Below, in pieces: positions 42,848-52,083 of a stretch of 64,000 nt of DNA. Origin of the DNA: JADHMP01 sp016779985 (GTDB lineage Bacteria; Bacteroidota; Bacteroidia; Flavobacteriales; Flavobacteriaceae); assembly GCA_016779985.1 (NCBI GenBank), contig JADHMP010000009.1, forward strand, positions 1-64,000, given 5' to 3'. The notes beneath the pieces are model-generated. The model was not told the origin of the DNA, did not search any database, and saw only the letters and a program-made list of their open reading frames with translations. Numbering within the stretch: the first letter of the stretch is position 1; each line of letters opens with the position of its first letter. Position numbers and translations under genes: made by a program.

Positions 42848-44275
42848 TTACTTTCCAGCCAACATTTTACTTGCAAATAAACCGAGACTAAACAGGACTG
42901 TTGTTCCTAAAACGATTGACAAATAGGGATGAAATAAATTCTGATTAGAAACGTTCACCCATAAGATTGAAAGTATTCCAAATAGAGCCAGTAAAGCAAT
43001 TATAAAATTATTTTTTAGGGGAGAAATAATACCCACTAAAAAGAGTCCAAGCATACCACCGCTGCCTATAGAAGCATACTTCCACCAAACATCAAGAACT
43101 CCTTTCACATCAATCATTCCTATTGCAATGATAATACTAATAACTCCTGCTAATGCAGTTGAAACATATAGAACAGCTACTTCGTTAATTGTTTTCTTGT
43201 TAGTTTTTGAAAAAAAATCAGTTAATAATACCGTCGACATACTGTTGTAACTAGTAGATATAGTACTCATTCCTGCTGCAAAAATACTGGCTATTAAAAG
43301 TCCTGAGAAACCATAAGGAATTGTTGTTGCAATAAAATAGGGAAAGATTTTGTCAGTTGTTTCCGACAAATGAACAGGAGGATTAGGTGCAACATGGTAG
43401 TATGAAAACAATGCAGTTCCTAAAAGTAAAAAAAGAGCGGAAACGGGAAGATAAATAAGCCCACCAATAAAGGCGCTTTTTTGAGCTTGTTCTTGAGAGG
43501 GCAATACCATATACCGTTGAATATAATTTTGATCTATGCCGAAATTTTGAAGATTTACAAAAAGCCCATAAATTAAAACTACCCAAACAGTAGGTTCACT
43601 AAAATCTAGAGAAAAACTACCCAAACTAAATTTGTTATTTTCTTGAGCAATTGAAAAAACTTGAGAAAAACCTTCGGGCATTTTAATGACAATAAAAATC
43701 AAGCAAAAAAGAGCTCCTACAATTAAAACAATGGCTTGAATAGCATCGGTCCACAAGACCGCATCTATTCCTCCGAGTATGGAATAAATCGAAACAAAAA
43801 CTCCAGTTAATACAATCACCCAAAAAATATCCCATCCAACAATAGCATTTATAGCTATTGCGAGTAAATATAAAATAGTTCCTATACGAATTAATTGTGT
43901 AACAAGGTAGCAAATAGAAACATAGAATTTAGCTCCCTTGCCTAATTGTAATTCTATAAAAGTATAGGCTGAAGGACTATTTACTTTTCGATATACCGGA
44001 ATAAAATACCGAACGGCAATAAAAGCAGTAAAAGGTATTGAAAGACTAAAAACTAATGGATTCCAATTGCTTTGATAGGCACTTCCTGGAAGAGCTAAAT
44101 AACTAATACTGCTCACAAAGGTGGCAAAAATTGAAAGGCTTACTACCCAAGAGGGAATGGCACCGCTTCCCAATATAAAATTTGTTGCAGTTCTATTTTT
44201 ACTAAAAAATGAACCTCCTAGAAAAAGGAGGAGTACAAGATAGAGCCCAAAAACTATAGTGTCAATTATGCTCAT
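42848..44275 (-). CDS. Sodium:solute symporter family transporter
   Basis: A 475-residue membrane protein with about 13 hydrophobic helices in the SSS (LeuT-fold) pattern: 'LGGSFFSKNRTATNFILGSGAIPSWVVSLSIFATFVS' near residues 18-55, 'FQVSPSAYTFIELQLG'-type helix-4 region near 96 and 'YGLFVNLQNFGIDQNYIQRYM' near 235. Members import sugars, sialic acids, myo-inositol or organic acids with Na+. It is the last gene of a four-gene operon and overlaps the preceding lyase gene by 4 bp (ATGA), so transport of that lyase's substrate or its precursor is likely. Confidence 0.9.
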   Translation of the reverse strand: MSIIDTIVFGLYLVLLLFLGGSFFSKNRTATNFILGSGAIPSWVVSLSIFATFVSSISYLALPGSAYQSNWNPLVFSLSIPFTAFIAVRYFIPVYRKVNSPSAYTFIELQLGKGAKFYVSICYLVTQLIRIGTILYLLAIAINAIVGWDIFWVIVLTGVFVSIYSILGGIDAVLWTDAIQAIVLIVGALFCLIFIVIKMPEGFSQVFSIAQENNKFSLGSFSLDFSEPTVWVVLIYGLFVNLQNFGIDQNYIQRYMVLPSQEQAQKSAFIGGLIYLPVSALFLLLGTALFSYYHVAPNPPVHLSETTDKIFPYFIATTIPYGFSGLLIASIFAAGMSTISTSYNSMSTVLLTDFFSKTNKKTINEVAVLYVSTALAGVISIIIAIGMIDVKGVLDVWWKYASIGSGGMLGLFLVGIISPLKNNFIIALLALFGILSILWVNVSNQNLFHPYLSIVLGTTVLFSLGLFASKMLAGK

Positions 44276-45195
44276 AGTTCAAGTGCCAATTGATCTTTAA
44301 TTGCTTTAACAGATTCAATAATTTCAGATTCTGTTTTGCTGTCATAGGGCTGCAGGGGAAGCATCATAAAATTTTCACAGATATTCTCTGCGGCCAGGGC
44401 TGCTTTGAGTCCCTTTAAAAAGAAAGCATTTGGATATGATTCTTTAAAGACTGTAGAACCCACTAGGTTGATGAGCTTTTGAAAAGTAGCCTTTTGTTGG
44501 CTCGTTCCGTTACGAAAAATGTCATAGGCCTTGACATAAAGCTTTGGAAATAAATTGGCTCCACCATTCACTCCTCCGTGTGCGCCCATAGCAAGTGAAT
44601 CACACAAAATAGCTTCTGGACCAAGCAGCCAATTGAAAGGTCTCTTTAAATCAAGGGCAAGAAGTTTTTTTAAATATTCTATATTATTTGAACTATCCTT
44701 TATACCCCATATATTGGGATGGGCTGAAAGTTGTTTAACAGTTTCTGGAGAAATTTTTATTTTAGTTAGACTAGGGAAATTATACAGATAGAGGGGTAGT
44801 TTACAAGCATTTGCTAAGTACTGATAATAATATATTAGCTCACTTTGTGCTATTGGAATATAAAAGGGAGGAGCTGCCACCACAGCTGCTGCCCCATATT
44901 GCGATGCGAAATTGGCCAACTCAACCGATTCTTGAAAGGAAGTGTCTGTGATGCCTACCCAAAAAGGAACACGATTATTAATGAAGTGGCCCGAACTTTT
45001 AATGAGCTCTTTTCTTTGTGCATAAGAGAGGGAAGATGCTTCTCCAGTTGTACCAAGAATAAAAATTCCATGTATACCTCCTTCAATCATATGATTTATT
45101 AATCTCTCTAGGGCCCGATGATCTATAGAAAACTTTTCATCTACTGGTGTGACCATAGGCGCCATGATACCGGAAAATATCGCTTTTGATGGCAC
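44272..45195 (-). CDS. Dihydrodipicolinate synthase/N-acetylneuraminate lyase family protein
   Basis: A 307-residue TIM-barrel aldolase/dehydratase. The Schiff-base Lys lies in 'NIWGIKDSSNN' (near 168) and the proton-relay Tyr in 'LPLYLYNFPSLT' (near 140); the opening 'GIMAPMVTPVDEKFSIDHRAL' and 'GTTGEASSLSYAQR' are family motifs. Possible roles include 2-keto-3-deoxy-sugar-acid aldolase or dehydratase, or sialic-acid lyase. The FAH-type dehydratase in the same operon favours a keto-deoxy-acid substrate; the BNR gene would favour sialic acid. It starts with GTG whose G is the last base of the upstream TAG stop, so the two are coupled. Confidence 0.87.
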   Translation of the reverse strand: MPSKAIFSGIMAPMVTPVDEKFSIDHRALERLINHMIEGGIHGIFILGTTGEASSLSYAQRKELIKSSGHFINNRVPFWVGITDTSFQESVELANFASQYGAAAVVAAPPFYIPIAQSELIYYYQYLANACKLPLYLYNFPSLTKIKISPETVKQLSAHPNIWGIKDSSNNIEYLKKLLALDLKRPFNWLLGPEAILCDSLAMGAHGGVNGGANLFPKLYVKAYDIFRNGTSQQKATFQKLINLVGSTVFKESYPNAFFLKGLKAALAAENICENFMMLPLQPYDSKTESEIIESVKAIKDQLALEL

Positions 45196-46250
45196 TATAT
45201 TTTGACTTTCATAACAACATGTTTTATATTTCTTCTGTTGAAGGTGTAGGTGAGATGTAAGTTTCCATCGGAAGATTCAATAAGGGCAGGATAACTAAAC
45301 TCGCCTTTATTTTTATTTTCTAACACTAGTGCATCTTTCCATTTTAAGCCGTCTTTTGACATTGCCACATTTAACTTTGCTCTGTCATTTCGACCTTGAA
45401 CAGTAGGATTATAAACGAGCACATGCCACCCATTGGAAAGCGTCAACGCATCAGTTCCTGAATTAGGGTTTGGCAAAGTAGTTTTTGAGATCTTGCTCCA
45501 GCTATCACCTCCATCTTCAGAGAAAGCTTGTAAAAGAGTATTATCTCGACTTCGACATAGAATTTGAAGTTTATCTTGAGTATGGACTAGAATACTCGGT
45601 TGAATAAGATTAAAAGATGTATTTGGATCAATTTCTATTTTTTCCCAATTTTCACCTCCATCAATGCTTTTTTCAATGTGTACTTTCCATGACAACCCTT
45701 TTGTGGTTCTTGTTTCAGTGCTCGATGGGGCTAAAATAGTACCATCATCTAGTTGGATAGGTTTGTTTTTGATAGGTCCTAAAATACCGTTGGGCAATTT
45801 CTTTTCTTCGCTCCAATGATTTCCTAGATCAGAAGAAGTTTTAAAAGCACCCCACCATTCTCTAGGTGAGGGACCAATTTTATAGAACAAAAAGAGCTCT
45901 CCGTTTTTTTCTTTAAACAAGACTGGGTTCCAGTTTGGATAACGTCGCCCATCAGAAGAAATTCCATTGGCTATTAGAGTAGGGGAGTTCCATTTTGATT
46001 GATTGCCTTTGCTAAGCCATATGGTCACATCTTTATTACCTTCTCGACTCCCTCCAAAGGCGGCGACTAGAAAATTATTTGGGCTTATCTCCACAATGTT
46101 AGAGGCATGACAAGCAGCAAATGGGGGTGTATTATACACCATTTTTTCAGAAACAACTTCTACTCCAAGTTGAGCATTGATATGAAAATATCCCACAAAG
46201 AAAACAACACAAATCCAACAGTATTGTGATGTTGTGAGTTTTGAATTCAT
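45195..46250 (-). CDS. Secreted BNR/sialidase-like beta-propeller protein
   Basis: A 351-residue protein with a signal peptide (residues 1 to ~26) and a six-bladed sialidase-type propeller. Asp-box-like turns include 'SSDLGNHWSEEKKL' (near 140), 'SIDGGENWEKI' (near 198) and 'SEDGGDSWSKI' (near 250). Residues 'RYPNWNPVLF' and 'GPSPREWWGAF' match the predicted-neuraminidase branch (COG4692). This branch includes members that are not sialidases, so the activity is open. It overlaps the FAH gene by 4 bp and the lyase gene by 1 bp. Confidence 0.8.
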   Translation of the reverse strand: MNSKLTTSQYCWICVVFFVGYFHINAQLGVEVVSEKMVYNTPPFAACHASNIVEISPNNFLVAAFGGSREGNKDVTIWLSKGNQSKWNSPTLIANGISSDGRRYPNWNPVLFKEKNGELFLFYKIGPSPREWWGAFKTSSDLGNHWSEEKKLPNGILGPIKNKPIQLDDGTILAPSSTETRTTKGLSWKVHIEKSIDGGENWEKIEIDPNTSFNLIQPSILVHTQDKLQILCRSRDNTLLQAFSEDGGDSWSKISKTTLPNPNSGTDALTLSNGWHVLVYNPTVQGRNDRAKLNVAMSKDGLKWKDALVLENKNKGEFSYPALIESSDGNLHLTYTFNRRNIKHVVMKVKI

Positions 46251-47086
46251 AAGTCTACGGTATTAATTAGTGTTCCAATGGAGTCAACTTGTATGGCAAT
46301 TTTATCATCAGCTTGAAGACTAAAACCTGTTGGTGGGACAATCCCAGTTCCAGTCATTAAAAAACAGCCTTGAGCAAAGTCGATCTCCATAAACAAATAG
46401 TCTATCAATTCTTCAAAGGAGCGTTTAAGATTAGCTCTCGTTGTCTCACCACTAAATATGGATTTGCCTTTTCGTTCAATGTCAATAGAAATCTTAGTCT
46501 TTTCTGGGAGGGGTTGATCGGTTAAATAAATACCTGGTCCTAAAGCTGTAGATCCGTTATAGCTTTTTGCTTGCGGAAGATAAAGTGGATTTTCTCCTTC
46601 AATTGATCGGGAACTCATGTCGTTTCCAATGGTATATCCTATTATTGTTTTATTAGGATGTATGACTAAAGTGAATTCAGGTTCTGGGACATTCCACTTA
46701 CTGTCTTTTCTAACTCTGACCTTTTGCTCATGACCTCTAACTCGGTAGGCATTTGACTTAAAAAATAATTCGGGACGGGGAGCATCATATACCCGATCAT
46801 AAAAATCACTACCACCACTTGTTGCTGATTCTTCCATACGAGCAGTTCTGCTTTTGAAATAGGTGACACCTGCCGCCCAAACTTCTTGTGACCCAATAGG
46901 AGCAAGTAGTGCGGGATTATTGTCCACTTTAAAGCTACTATTTTCTTTTAAATGAGGAATCTCTTGACGTAGTTTTTGGTATACGTTTTCTTCCAGTAAT
47001 AAATCTCCAAAAACTGCTCCTTTATAATCATAATAAACCCCGTTATTTGCTATAATAATTCCTTCCTTTGTATTGTATAGTATCAA
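46247..47086 (-). CDS. FAH-fold 2-keto-3-deoxy-pentonate dehydratase-like protein
   Basis: A 279-residue FAH-fold protein that differs from the one in the sugar-oxidation operon. Residues 'AAGVTYFKSRTARMEES', 'YDRVYDAPRPELFFKS', 'VRVRKDSKWNVPEPEFTLVI' (metal-binding Glu in the last), 'GYTIGNDMSSRSIEGENPLYLPQAKSY' and 'TGTGIVPP' resemble 2-dehydro-3-deoxy-D-xylonate or -arabinonate dehydratase, which forms alpha-ketoglutarate semialdehyde. It starts with TTG and is first in the operon; no ATG is available. Substrate is inferred. Confidence 0.75.
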   Translation of the reverse strand: MILYNTKEGIIIANNGVYYDYKGAVFGDLLLEENVYQKLRQEIPHLKENSSFKVDNNPALLAPIGSQEVWAAGVTYFKSRTARMEESATSGGSDFYDRVYDAPRPELFFKSNAYRVRGHEQKVRVRKDSKWNVPEPEFTLVIHPNKTIIGYTIGNDMSSRSIEGENPLYLPQAKSYNGSTALGPGIYLTDQPLPEKTKISIDIERKGKSIFSGETTRANLKRSFEELIDYLFMEIDFAQGCFLMTGTGIVPPTGFSLQADDKIAIQVDSIGTLINTVDL

Positions 47087-47173
47087 TTTGATGTATCGTT
47101 TTGTTGTTAATTGCTCTTAAATGTAAAAAATTATTGAAGAATAGCTACCTTTAAAACAAACATAGTAATACTT

Positions 47174-48937
47174 GTGGATTACTTAAAACTTAACCTTTAT
47201 CAATTTTCAAAAAAACCAATTCAACTAGTTGTTTTTTATATTGTTTTGGTAGGGTTAGCATCTTGCGATACTAAAGCAAAAAAAGACCACCTATTAAGTG
47301 AAAAAAAATATAGAAAAGGAGAATTGCCAGTACAAGAAGGGATGACTCTTTTTAATGATAACTGCGCGAGTTGTCATAATTTTTTTTATACAGAAATGGG
47401 GCCAAACCTGAGTGGTATAACCGCTAAGATCGATAAAAAATGGTTAAAAAGTTTTATTCTAAATCCTCAAAAAATGATAGCTGAAGGAGACAAAAGAGCT
47501 GTTGAACAATTTGAAAGGTTTAACGTCTATATGCCAGCATTTTCTCATTTAGATGACAATCAACTTGAAAACCTTTTGGCATTTATTCATAAACATGCTG
47601 AAGGGGAGAAAAAGAATAAAAACAAAAGAAAAGGGGGTTTGATAAACCCAATTTCAGAAAAAATACCTAAGTCAACTCATATGCTTTTTGTTGAAGAGTT
47701 TGTGACACTGCCACCAAGCGCTTCCATAGCTCCAGATACAAGAATTAACACTTTTCGAGCGATCTCAATAAAACAAAAAGAACGACTTTTTGTTGGCGAT
47801 CTTAGGGGTGTTTTATTCGAAATTAGTGAAGGAGCAACAAACCCATATCTCAGTCTCAAAGAATCCATAAGTGAATTTATAGATCGTCCTGGCTATGGCA
47901 CTGGCTTTGGAAGTTTTGCATTTCATCCAGAATTTGAAACAAATGGCCTCATGTATACAACTCATACGGAAGCTTCCAATACTAAAAAAGCCGATTTTCA
48001 CCTTCCTGAAGGGGTTACATCTAGGTTACAATGGGTTGTCTCTGAATGGGAAACAAAAGTACCAACAGAATCCAAATTCTCTGGGACAAGAAGAGAATTA
48101 TTGCGCGTAGACATGATTGGATCTAGTCATGGGTTTCAGGACTTAACTTTTAATCCAACCTCAAAGCCAAAAAGTGTTGATTATGGTTTACTTTATTTGG
48201 GCATAGGAGACGGTGCTGCAGCGCTTGCAGGATATCCTGAATTATGTAAAGATGAAAGTACAATTTGGGGAAGTATCATTCGAATAGATCCTAGGGGAAG
48301 AAATAGTAGAAATGAACAATATGGTATCCCACAAGACAACCCTTTTGTAGAGGTAGACGGAAGTGTAGGTGAGGTTTGGTCAAATGGTTTTAGAAACCCA
48401 CATCGTTTGGCATGGAATGCAAACGGAAATAAAATGCTAGTCTCAAATATTGGACAACATAGTGTGGAAGAAGTAAATTTAGTTCTGAAAGGAGCAGATT
48501 ATGGATGGCCCTATCGCGAGGGTAATTTTATTTTTGATGTCGATGCTAATCCTGAATTGGTTTATCCCTATGGGGATAAAACTGAAGACAATTATTTTGA
48601 ACCGGTCATTCAGTTCGATCATGATGAAGGAAACGCAGTTTGCGGAGGTCATTTTTACTTAGGAGATAAAATAAAAAGATTAAAAGGTAAATATCTCTTT
48701 GGAGATATTGCAAGGGGAACACTTTTTGTGGCCAATGAAGCCGAACTTGTTCAGGGGAGTTCAGCTTCGATCCATAAAGTGGATTTGACTGTTGACGGGC
48801 AGCAAACTACATTACAAGAGATTAGACCCAACGAAAGAGTTGATTTAAGATTTGGACAAGACCTCGCTGGTGATCTATATCTTTTCACAAAAAGCAATGG
48901 AAAGGTTTATAAAGTTGTAAACTTTAAAGAGAAGTAG
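47174..48937 (+). CDS. Cytochrome c / glucose-sorbosone dehydrogenase-type lipoprotein
   Basis: A 587-residue exported protein. The leader ends 'LVGLASC', Cys31 as likely lipid anchor. A class-I cytochrome c domain (about 48-140) has heme-binding 'CASCH' (Cys64, Cys67, His68) and a distal Met in 'VYMPAFSH'. A linker follows, then a PQQ-dependent GSDH-type beta-propeller (~160-587: 'GTGFGSFAFHPEFETNG', 'GLLYLGIGDGAAALAG', 'GEVWSNGFRNPHRLAWN', 'GADYGWPYREG'). GSDH enzymes oxidise aldoses to lactones and would pass electrons to the fused heme. It starts with GTG and is divergent from the keto-acid operon. Confidence 0.88.
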   Translation: MDYLKLNLYQFSKKPIQLVVFYIVLVGLASCDTKAKKDHLLSEKKYRKGELPVQEGMTLFNDNCASCHNFFYTEMGPNLSGITAKIDKKWLKSFILNPQKMIAEGDKRAVEQFERFNVYMPAFSHLDDNQLENLLAFIHKHAEGEKKNKNKRKGGLINPISEKIPKSTHMLFVEEFVTLPPSASIAPDTRINTFRAISIKQKERLFVGDLRGVLFEISEGATNPYLSLKESISEFIDRPGYGTGFGSFAFHPEFETNGLMYTTHTEASNTKKADFHLPEGVTSRLQWVVSEWETKVPTESKFSGTRRELLRVDMIGSSHGFQDLTFNPTSKPKSVDYGLLYLGIGDGAAALAGYPELCKDESTIWGSIIRIDPRGRNSRNEQYGIPQDNPFVEVDGSVGEVWSNGFRNPHRLAWNANGNKMLVSNIGQHSVEEVNLVLKGADYGWPYREGNFIFDVDANPELVYPYGDKTEDNYFEPVIQFDHDEGNAVCGGHFYLGDKIKRLKGKYLFGDIARGTLFVANEAELVQGSSASIHKVDLTVDGQQTTLQEIRPNERVDLRFGQDLAGDLYLFTKSNGKVYKVVNFKEK

Positions 48938-49039
48938 AATTATATGGATGAGCACTTTCTTTTTTAGATTTAGAATAGTTTATGACAGTACAGTATCAAA
49001 ATGAATAGAAAACCAGCGTAATTTGAGAAAGCATTAATT

Positions 49040-50392
49040 ATGAAGAGAACGACATTTTTATCAACCATGGCAACATCAGCTTTAGGGGCGGCAATTGTTC
49101 CAAACATGATTTCATGTCAGGCCACTTCCAAAAACGGATTGGGCTTAAAAAATTGGGCAGGAAATTATACCTACAAAGCAGCCGAGACCAAATTTCCTAA
49201 ATCCATTGATGCCTTAAAAGATGCTTTTAAAGGACTTTCTAAGGCAAAAGCATTAGGTACTCAACATTGCTTCAATGATATTGCTGATACAGCAGGAACA
49301 CAATTAAGCACAAAGAACTTGAATGCGGTGCTCGAACTTAATGAAAAAGAAAGTTATGTTCTTGTTGAGTCTGGTATCAAATATGGTGATTTAGGAAAAT
49401 ATCTTCATACTAAAGGATGGGCCTTGCACAATTTAGCTTCATTACCCCATATCTCTGTGGGCGGTTCTTGTGCAACTGCTACCCACGGTTCTGGAATTAA
49501 AAATGGGAATTTAGCAACTGCCATGTTAGGGTTTGAATTATTGACCCCAAATGGAGAAGTGCTTTGGGTTGATGCTAATGCTAATGCTGATTTGTTTTTT
49601 GCGGCTGGAGTAAGTATGGGTGCTCTTGGAATTTTTACCAAAATAAAACTAGCCATTCAACCTACCTTTTCTGTTTCACAAAAAGTATATGAAAATCTAC
49701 CCATGGAAGCCTTAAAAGAAAATTTTGGTGCCCTCATGGGCTCAGGGTATAGTGTAAGTTTATTCACCCATTGGTTAGATAAAAACATCAATCAGGTGTG
49801 GGTCAAGTCAAGACAAGATCAAACCCAAGAATCACCAACAGACTGGTTTGGTGCTACACCAGCTACTACTGATTTGCATCCTATTAAGGTGAACTCACCC
49901 ATAAACTGTACTCCGCAAATGGGAGTGGCGGGACCATGGCATGAGCGCCTACCCCATTTTAAAATGGACTTCACACCGAGCAATGGAGAAGAATTGCAGT
50001 CAGAATTTTTTATCCCTAGGGAAAAAGCTTATGATGCTATTATGGCGGTTGAGGCTCTTCATTCAAAAATTGAGCCCTTGCTGTTTGTCACTGAAATACG
50101 TTGTATCGCTGCAGATGATTTTTGGATGAGCACAGCTTTCAAAAGAGAGAGCGTTGCAATACACTTCACATGGAAACCAAATACACCAGGAGTGATGTCA
50201 TTATTGCCTGAACTTGAGTCTGTTCTAAAACCTTTTGATGCGCGTCCACACTGGGGTAAAATTTTCACTCTACCTGCTGTTGAATTGGTCGATCGGTATC
50301 CTAAATTTGACGATTTTTTAAAATTAAAGCATAAACTAGATCCAAAAAATACAATGCAAAATAGGTATCTACAAAGAGCTTTAGCTCTTTGA
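49040..50392 (+). CDS. Exported alditol oxidase-like FAD enzyme
   Basis: A 450-residue VAO-type flavoprotein. It closely follows Streptomyces alditol oxidase: 'NWAGNYTYKA', 'GTQHCFNDIA' with His76 at the covalent-FAD site, 'SLPHISVGGSCATATHGSG', 'YSVSLFTHW', 'GVAGPWHERLPHF', and 'RPHWGKIFTLPAVE'. Unlike that soluble enzyme, it has a leader 'MKRTTFLSTMATSALGAAIVPNMISC' suggesting Tat export and possibly a lipid anchor at Cys26. Alditol oxidases turn xylitol or sorbitol into aldoses with H2O2. It follows the GSDH gene by ~100 bp on the same strand. Confidence 0.87.
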   Translation: MKRTTFLSTMATSALGAAIVPNMISCQATSKNGLGLKNWAGNYTYKAAETKFPKSIDALKDAFKGLSKAKALGTQHCFNDIADTAGTQLSTKNLNAVLELNEKESYVLVESGIKYGDLGKYLHTKGWALHNLASLPHISVGGSCATATHGSGIKNGNLATAMLGFELLTPNGEVLWVDANANADLFFAAGVSMGALGIFTKIKLAIQPTFSVSQKVYENLPMEALKENFGALMGSGYSVSLFTHWLDKNINQVWVKSRQDQTQESPTDWFGATPATTDLHPIKVNSPINCTPQMGVAGPWHERLPHFKMDFTPSNGEELQSEFFIPREKAYDAIMAVEALHSKIEPLLFVTEIRCIAADDFWMSTAFKRESVAIHFTWKPNTPGVMSLLPELESVLKPFDARPHWGKIFTLPAVELVDRYPKFDDFLKLKHKLDPKNTMQNRYLQRALAL

Positions 50393-50408
50393 TTAAATGC
50401 TTTTAAAC

Positions 50409-50825
50409 TTAAAGCAATTGAAATTCTTCTTCTACCATTCTAACCAATTGCATCAGTTCTTCTGGACCTTGACTCAATGTCATTTTGGCCCTCTTATTGT
50501 TTAAAGTCACCATCATATAGCTGATATCTCTGATAGTCCTTCCTTACTGATCTTCATAAGCTGAGAATGGAAGCCCTTCGATTTGTTTTTTCAGTTCTCT
50601 AAACCTGTTGCTATTAATCTGAAGTGTGTCTTTTCCAATGCGAGTAACATTTTTCATGCCTTCATAGAGTAGAGTTTGGTTACTAAAAACTTCAAATCGA
50701 TAGGTAGGACACTTTCCAAAGCAATTTGCACGCTCAATTTTTAATATGGATTCATCGGTTTTTCTATTTTGCATAGAAACACAGCCAATAAGGGTTAATA
50801 GGATAAGAAATAAGGGTGCTTTCAT
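50409..50825 (-). pseudogene. DUF6438 lipoprotein gene interrupted by an in-frame TAA
   Basis: The frame from the ATG at 50825 encodes a lipoprotein leader ('FLILLTLIGC', Cys15) and the DUF6438 start 'IERANCFGKCPTYRFEVFSNQ', then stops at TAA 50546-50544 after 'SAYEDQ'. The same frame continues for 44 more codons, 'GRTIRDISYMMVTLNNKRAKM' and '...LMQLVRMVEEEFQLL', to a TAA at 50411-50409. This is the rest of the DUF6438 domain, with no frameshift. It is either a recent pseudogene or a read-through gene. It lies 1 bp downstream of a metalloprotease gene that also has in-frame stops. Function of the family is unknown. Confidence 0.75.
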
Positions 50826-50826
50826 T

Positions 50827-51927
50827 TTATGGTAAATACTTTTTTAAATGTCTTTTTTTCATCATTAATGAAGTAGCGCAGCCCTTAAAATGGGCTAGTT
50901 TATTATTTTTTTCGGTTAATAAGTTTTCACTTTCAATGTTTTCTCTAATATAATCTCTCAGCCCGTTAAGCGTTTCATACTCATAAAAGGAAGAGACTTT
51001 TTGATCTTTGACTAGAACAACACTCGAAGGTTTATTGGAGAGAACATATACCCGCATCGTTTCAGTGAGATCCTCTGCAATATTTTTTGCAGCATAATCA
51101 GTTACAAAATCATCTGGATTTGCATCGAAATTTTCATCTGAGGAGTTTTCTTCTGGAATGGTAGTCCAATAGTCATTATAAAATGGATATAAAAAAGAAT
51201 TTTCCTTGGAGCATCCTTCTTGAAGATGATAGGTCTCACAATCTTCTTGAGTGACAAAAGGATCAATTTGAGATTCGTCCAGTGTAACTATATGACCTAA
51301 CTCATGAACAATAGTTCCGTTGAGCCCACTTTCAAAATCAGTAAAAGCTGTCTGATAAGAAATATCAATAGCAACTCCAAAGAGCCATTTTGAAAGATCA
51401 TCTTTTGTTGGTGAAACAAAGGCCGCAGTTCCAAACAGGTCATTTGATTATTTGTGTTCTCCAGCAAAAATGGCAAATTGATTTATCTTATCTAAATAAC
51501 TTTTGGGTGAAACTTTTAAGATTTGATTCCATATCTCCTGATGTTTTTCTGTGTCTGCTTGATAGCTTTTTAAGGCATCCTCAACGTCATAATCTACAAG
51601 TTTTGTAATTGTATTTTCTGAAACGCTATGAAGTGTAATTTGTCCTTCTTCGATAGCCACTGTATTACCACTGTCAAAATTATCAACTTGACTATCTTGT
51701 TCTTCTTCACTTTCATTGGCAGTATCTTCGGTTTCAGCAGTTGTATCGTGAGTAGATTCCTCAGTGGTTTCAGAAGAATCTTCCGTTTCTACAGTCGTGT
51801 CTGAGTCAGTTTGAGTGTTGCCAGAATCAACGTAGTAGTCTTCATAATCATTATAATATCCATCGTCTTCGCCACTACAATTAAGCTAGAAGAATTGAAC
51901 AGCAAAAATTAAAAGCCACTTTTTCAT
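50827..51927 (-). pseudogene. Zinc-metalloprotease lipoprotein gene with two in-frame stop codons
   Basis: A single unbroken 367-codon frame from ATG 51927 to TAA 50827 is interrupted by TAG at 51888-51886 (codon 14, inside the leader 'MKKWLLIFAVQFF*LNCSG', a lipobox) and TAA at 51450-51448 (codon 160, 'AGEHK*SNDLFG'). After the leader comes an acidic Ser/Thr/Glu-rich stretch (~20-85), a helical region, and after the second stop a catalytic-type 'VHELGH' (His208, Glu209, His212) with 'EDLTETM' as possible third-ligand Glu. The C-terminus ends in 'KKRHLKKYLP'. It resembles putative zinc-binding metallopeptidase lipoproteins of Bacteroidota. No frameshift is seen. Confidence 0.75.
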
Positions 51928-52031
51928 ATAGAATTGGTTTTACAGGTTATTATTTAATAGTCTTCTAACGTTATTAATTATCCACAATCAGTTTATTTAA
52001 AAAATATTTAATAATGCCTTTTTGTAAAGAG

Positions 52032-52059
52032 ATAAAAAACCCTCACATTGGAGGGTTTT
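52032..52059 (-). terminator. Rho-independent terminator of the 52.1-52.8 kb gene
   Basis: On the minus strand a 9-bp stem (AAAACCCTC / GAGGGTTTT, loop CAATGT) is followed by a T-run. It starts 25 bases after the stop of the secreted-protein gene. Confidence 0.88.
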
Positions 52060-52083
52060 AAAATAATAATCTAATTAAAATCT

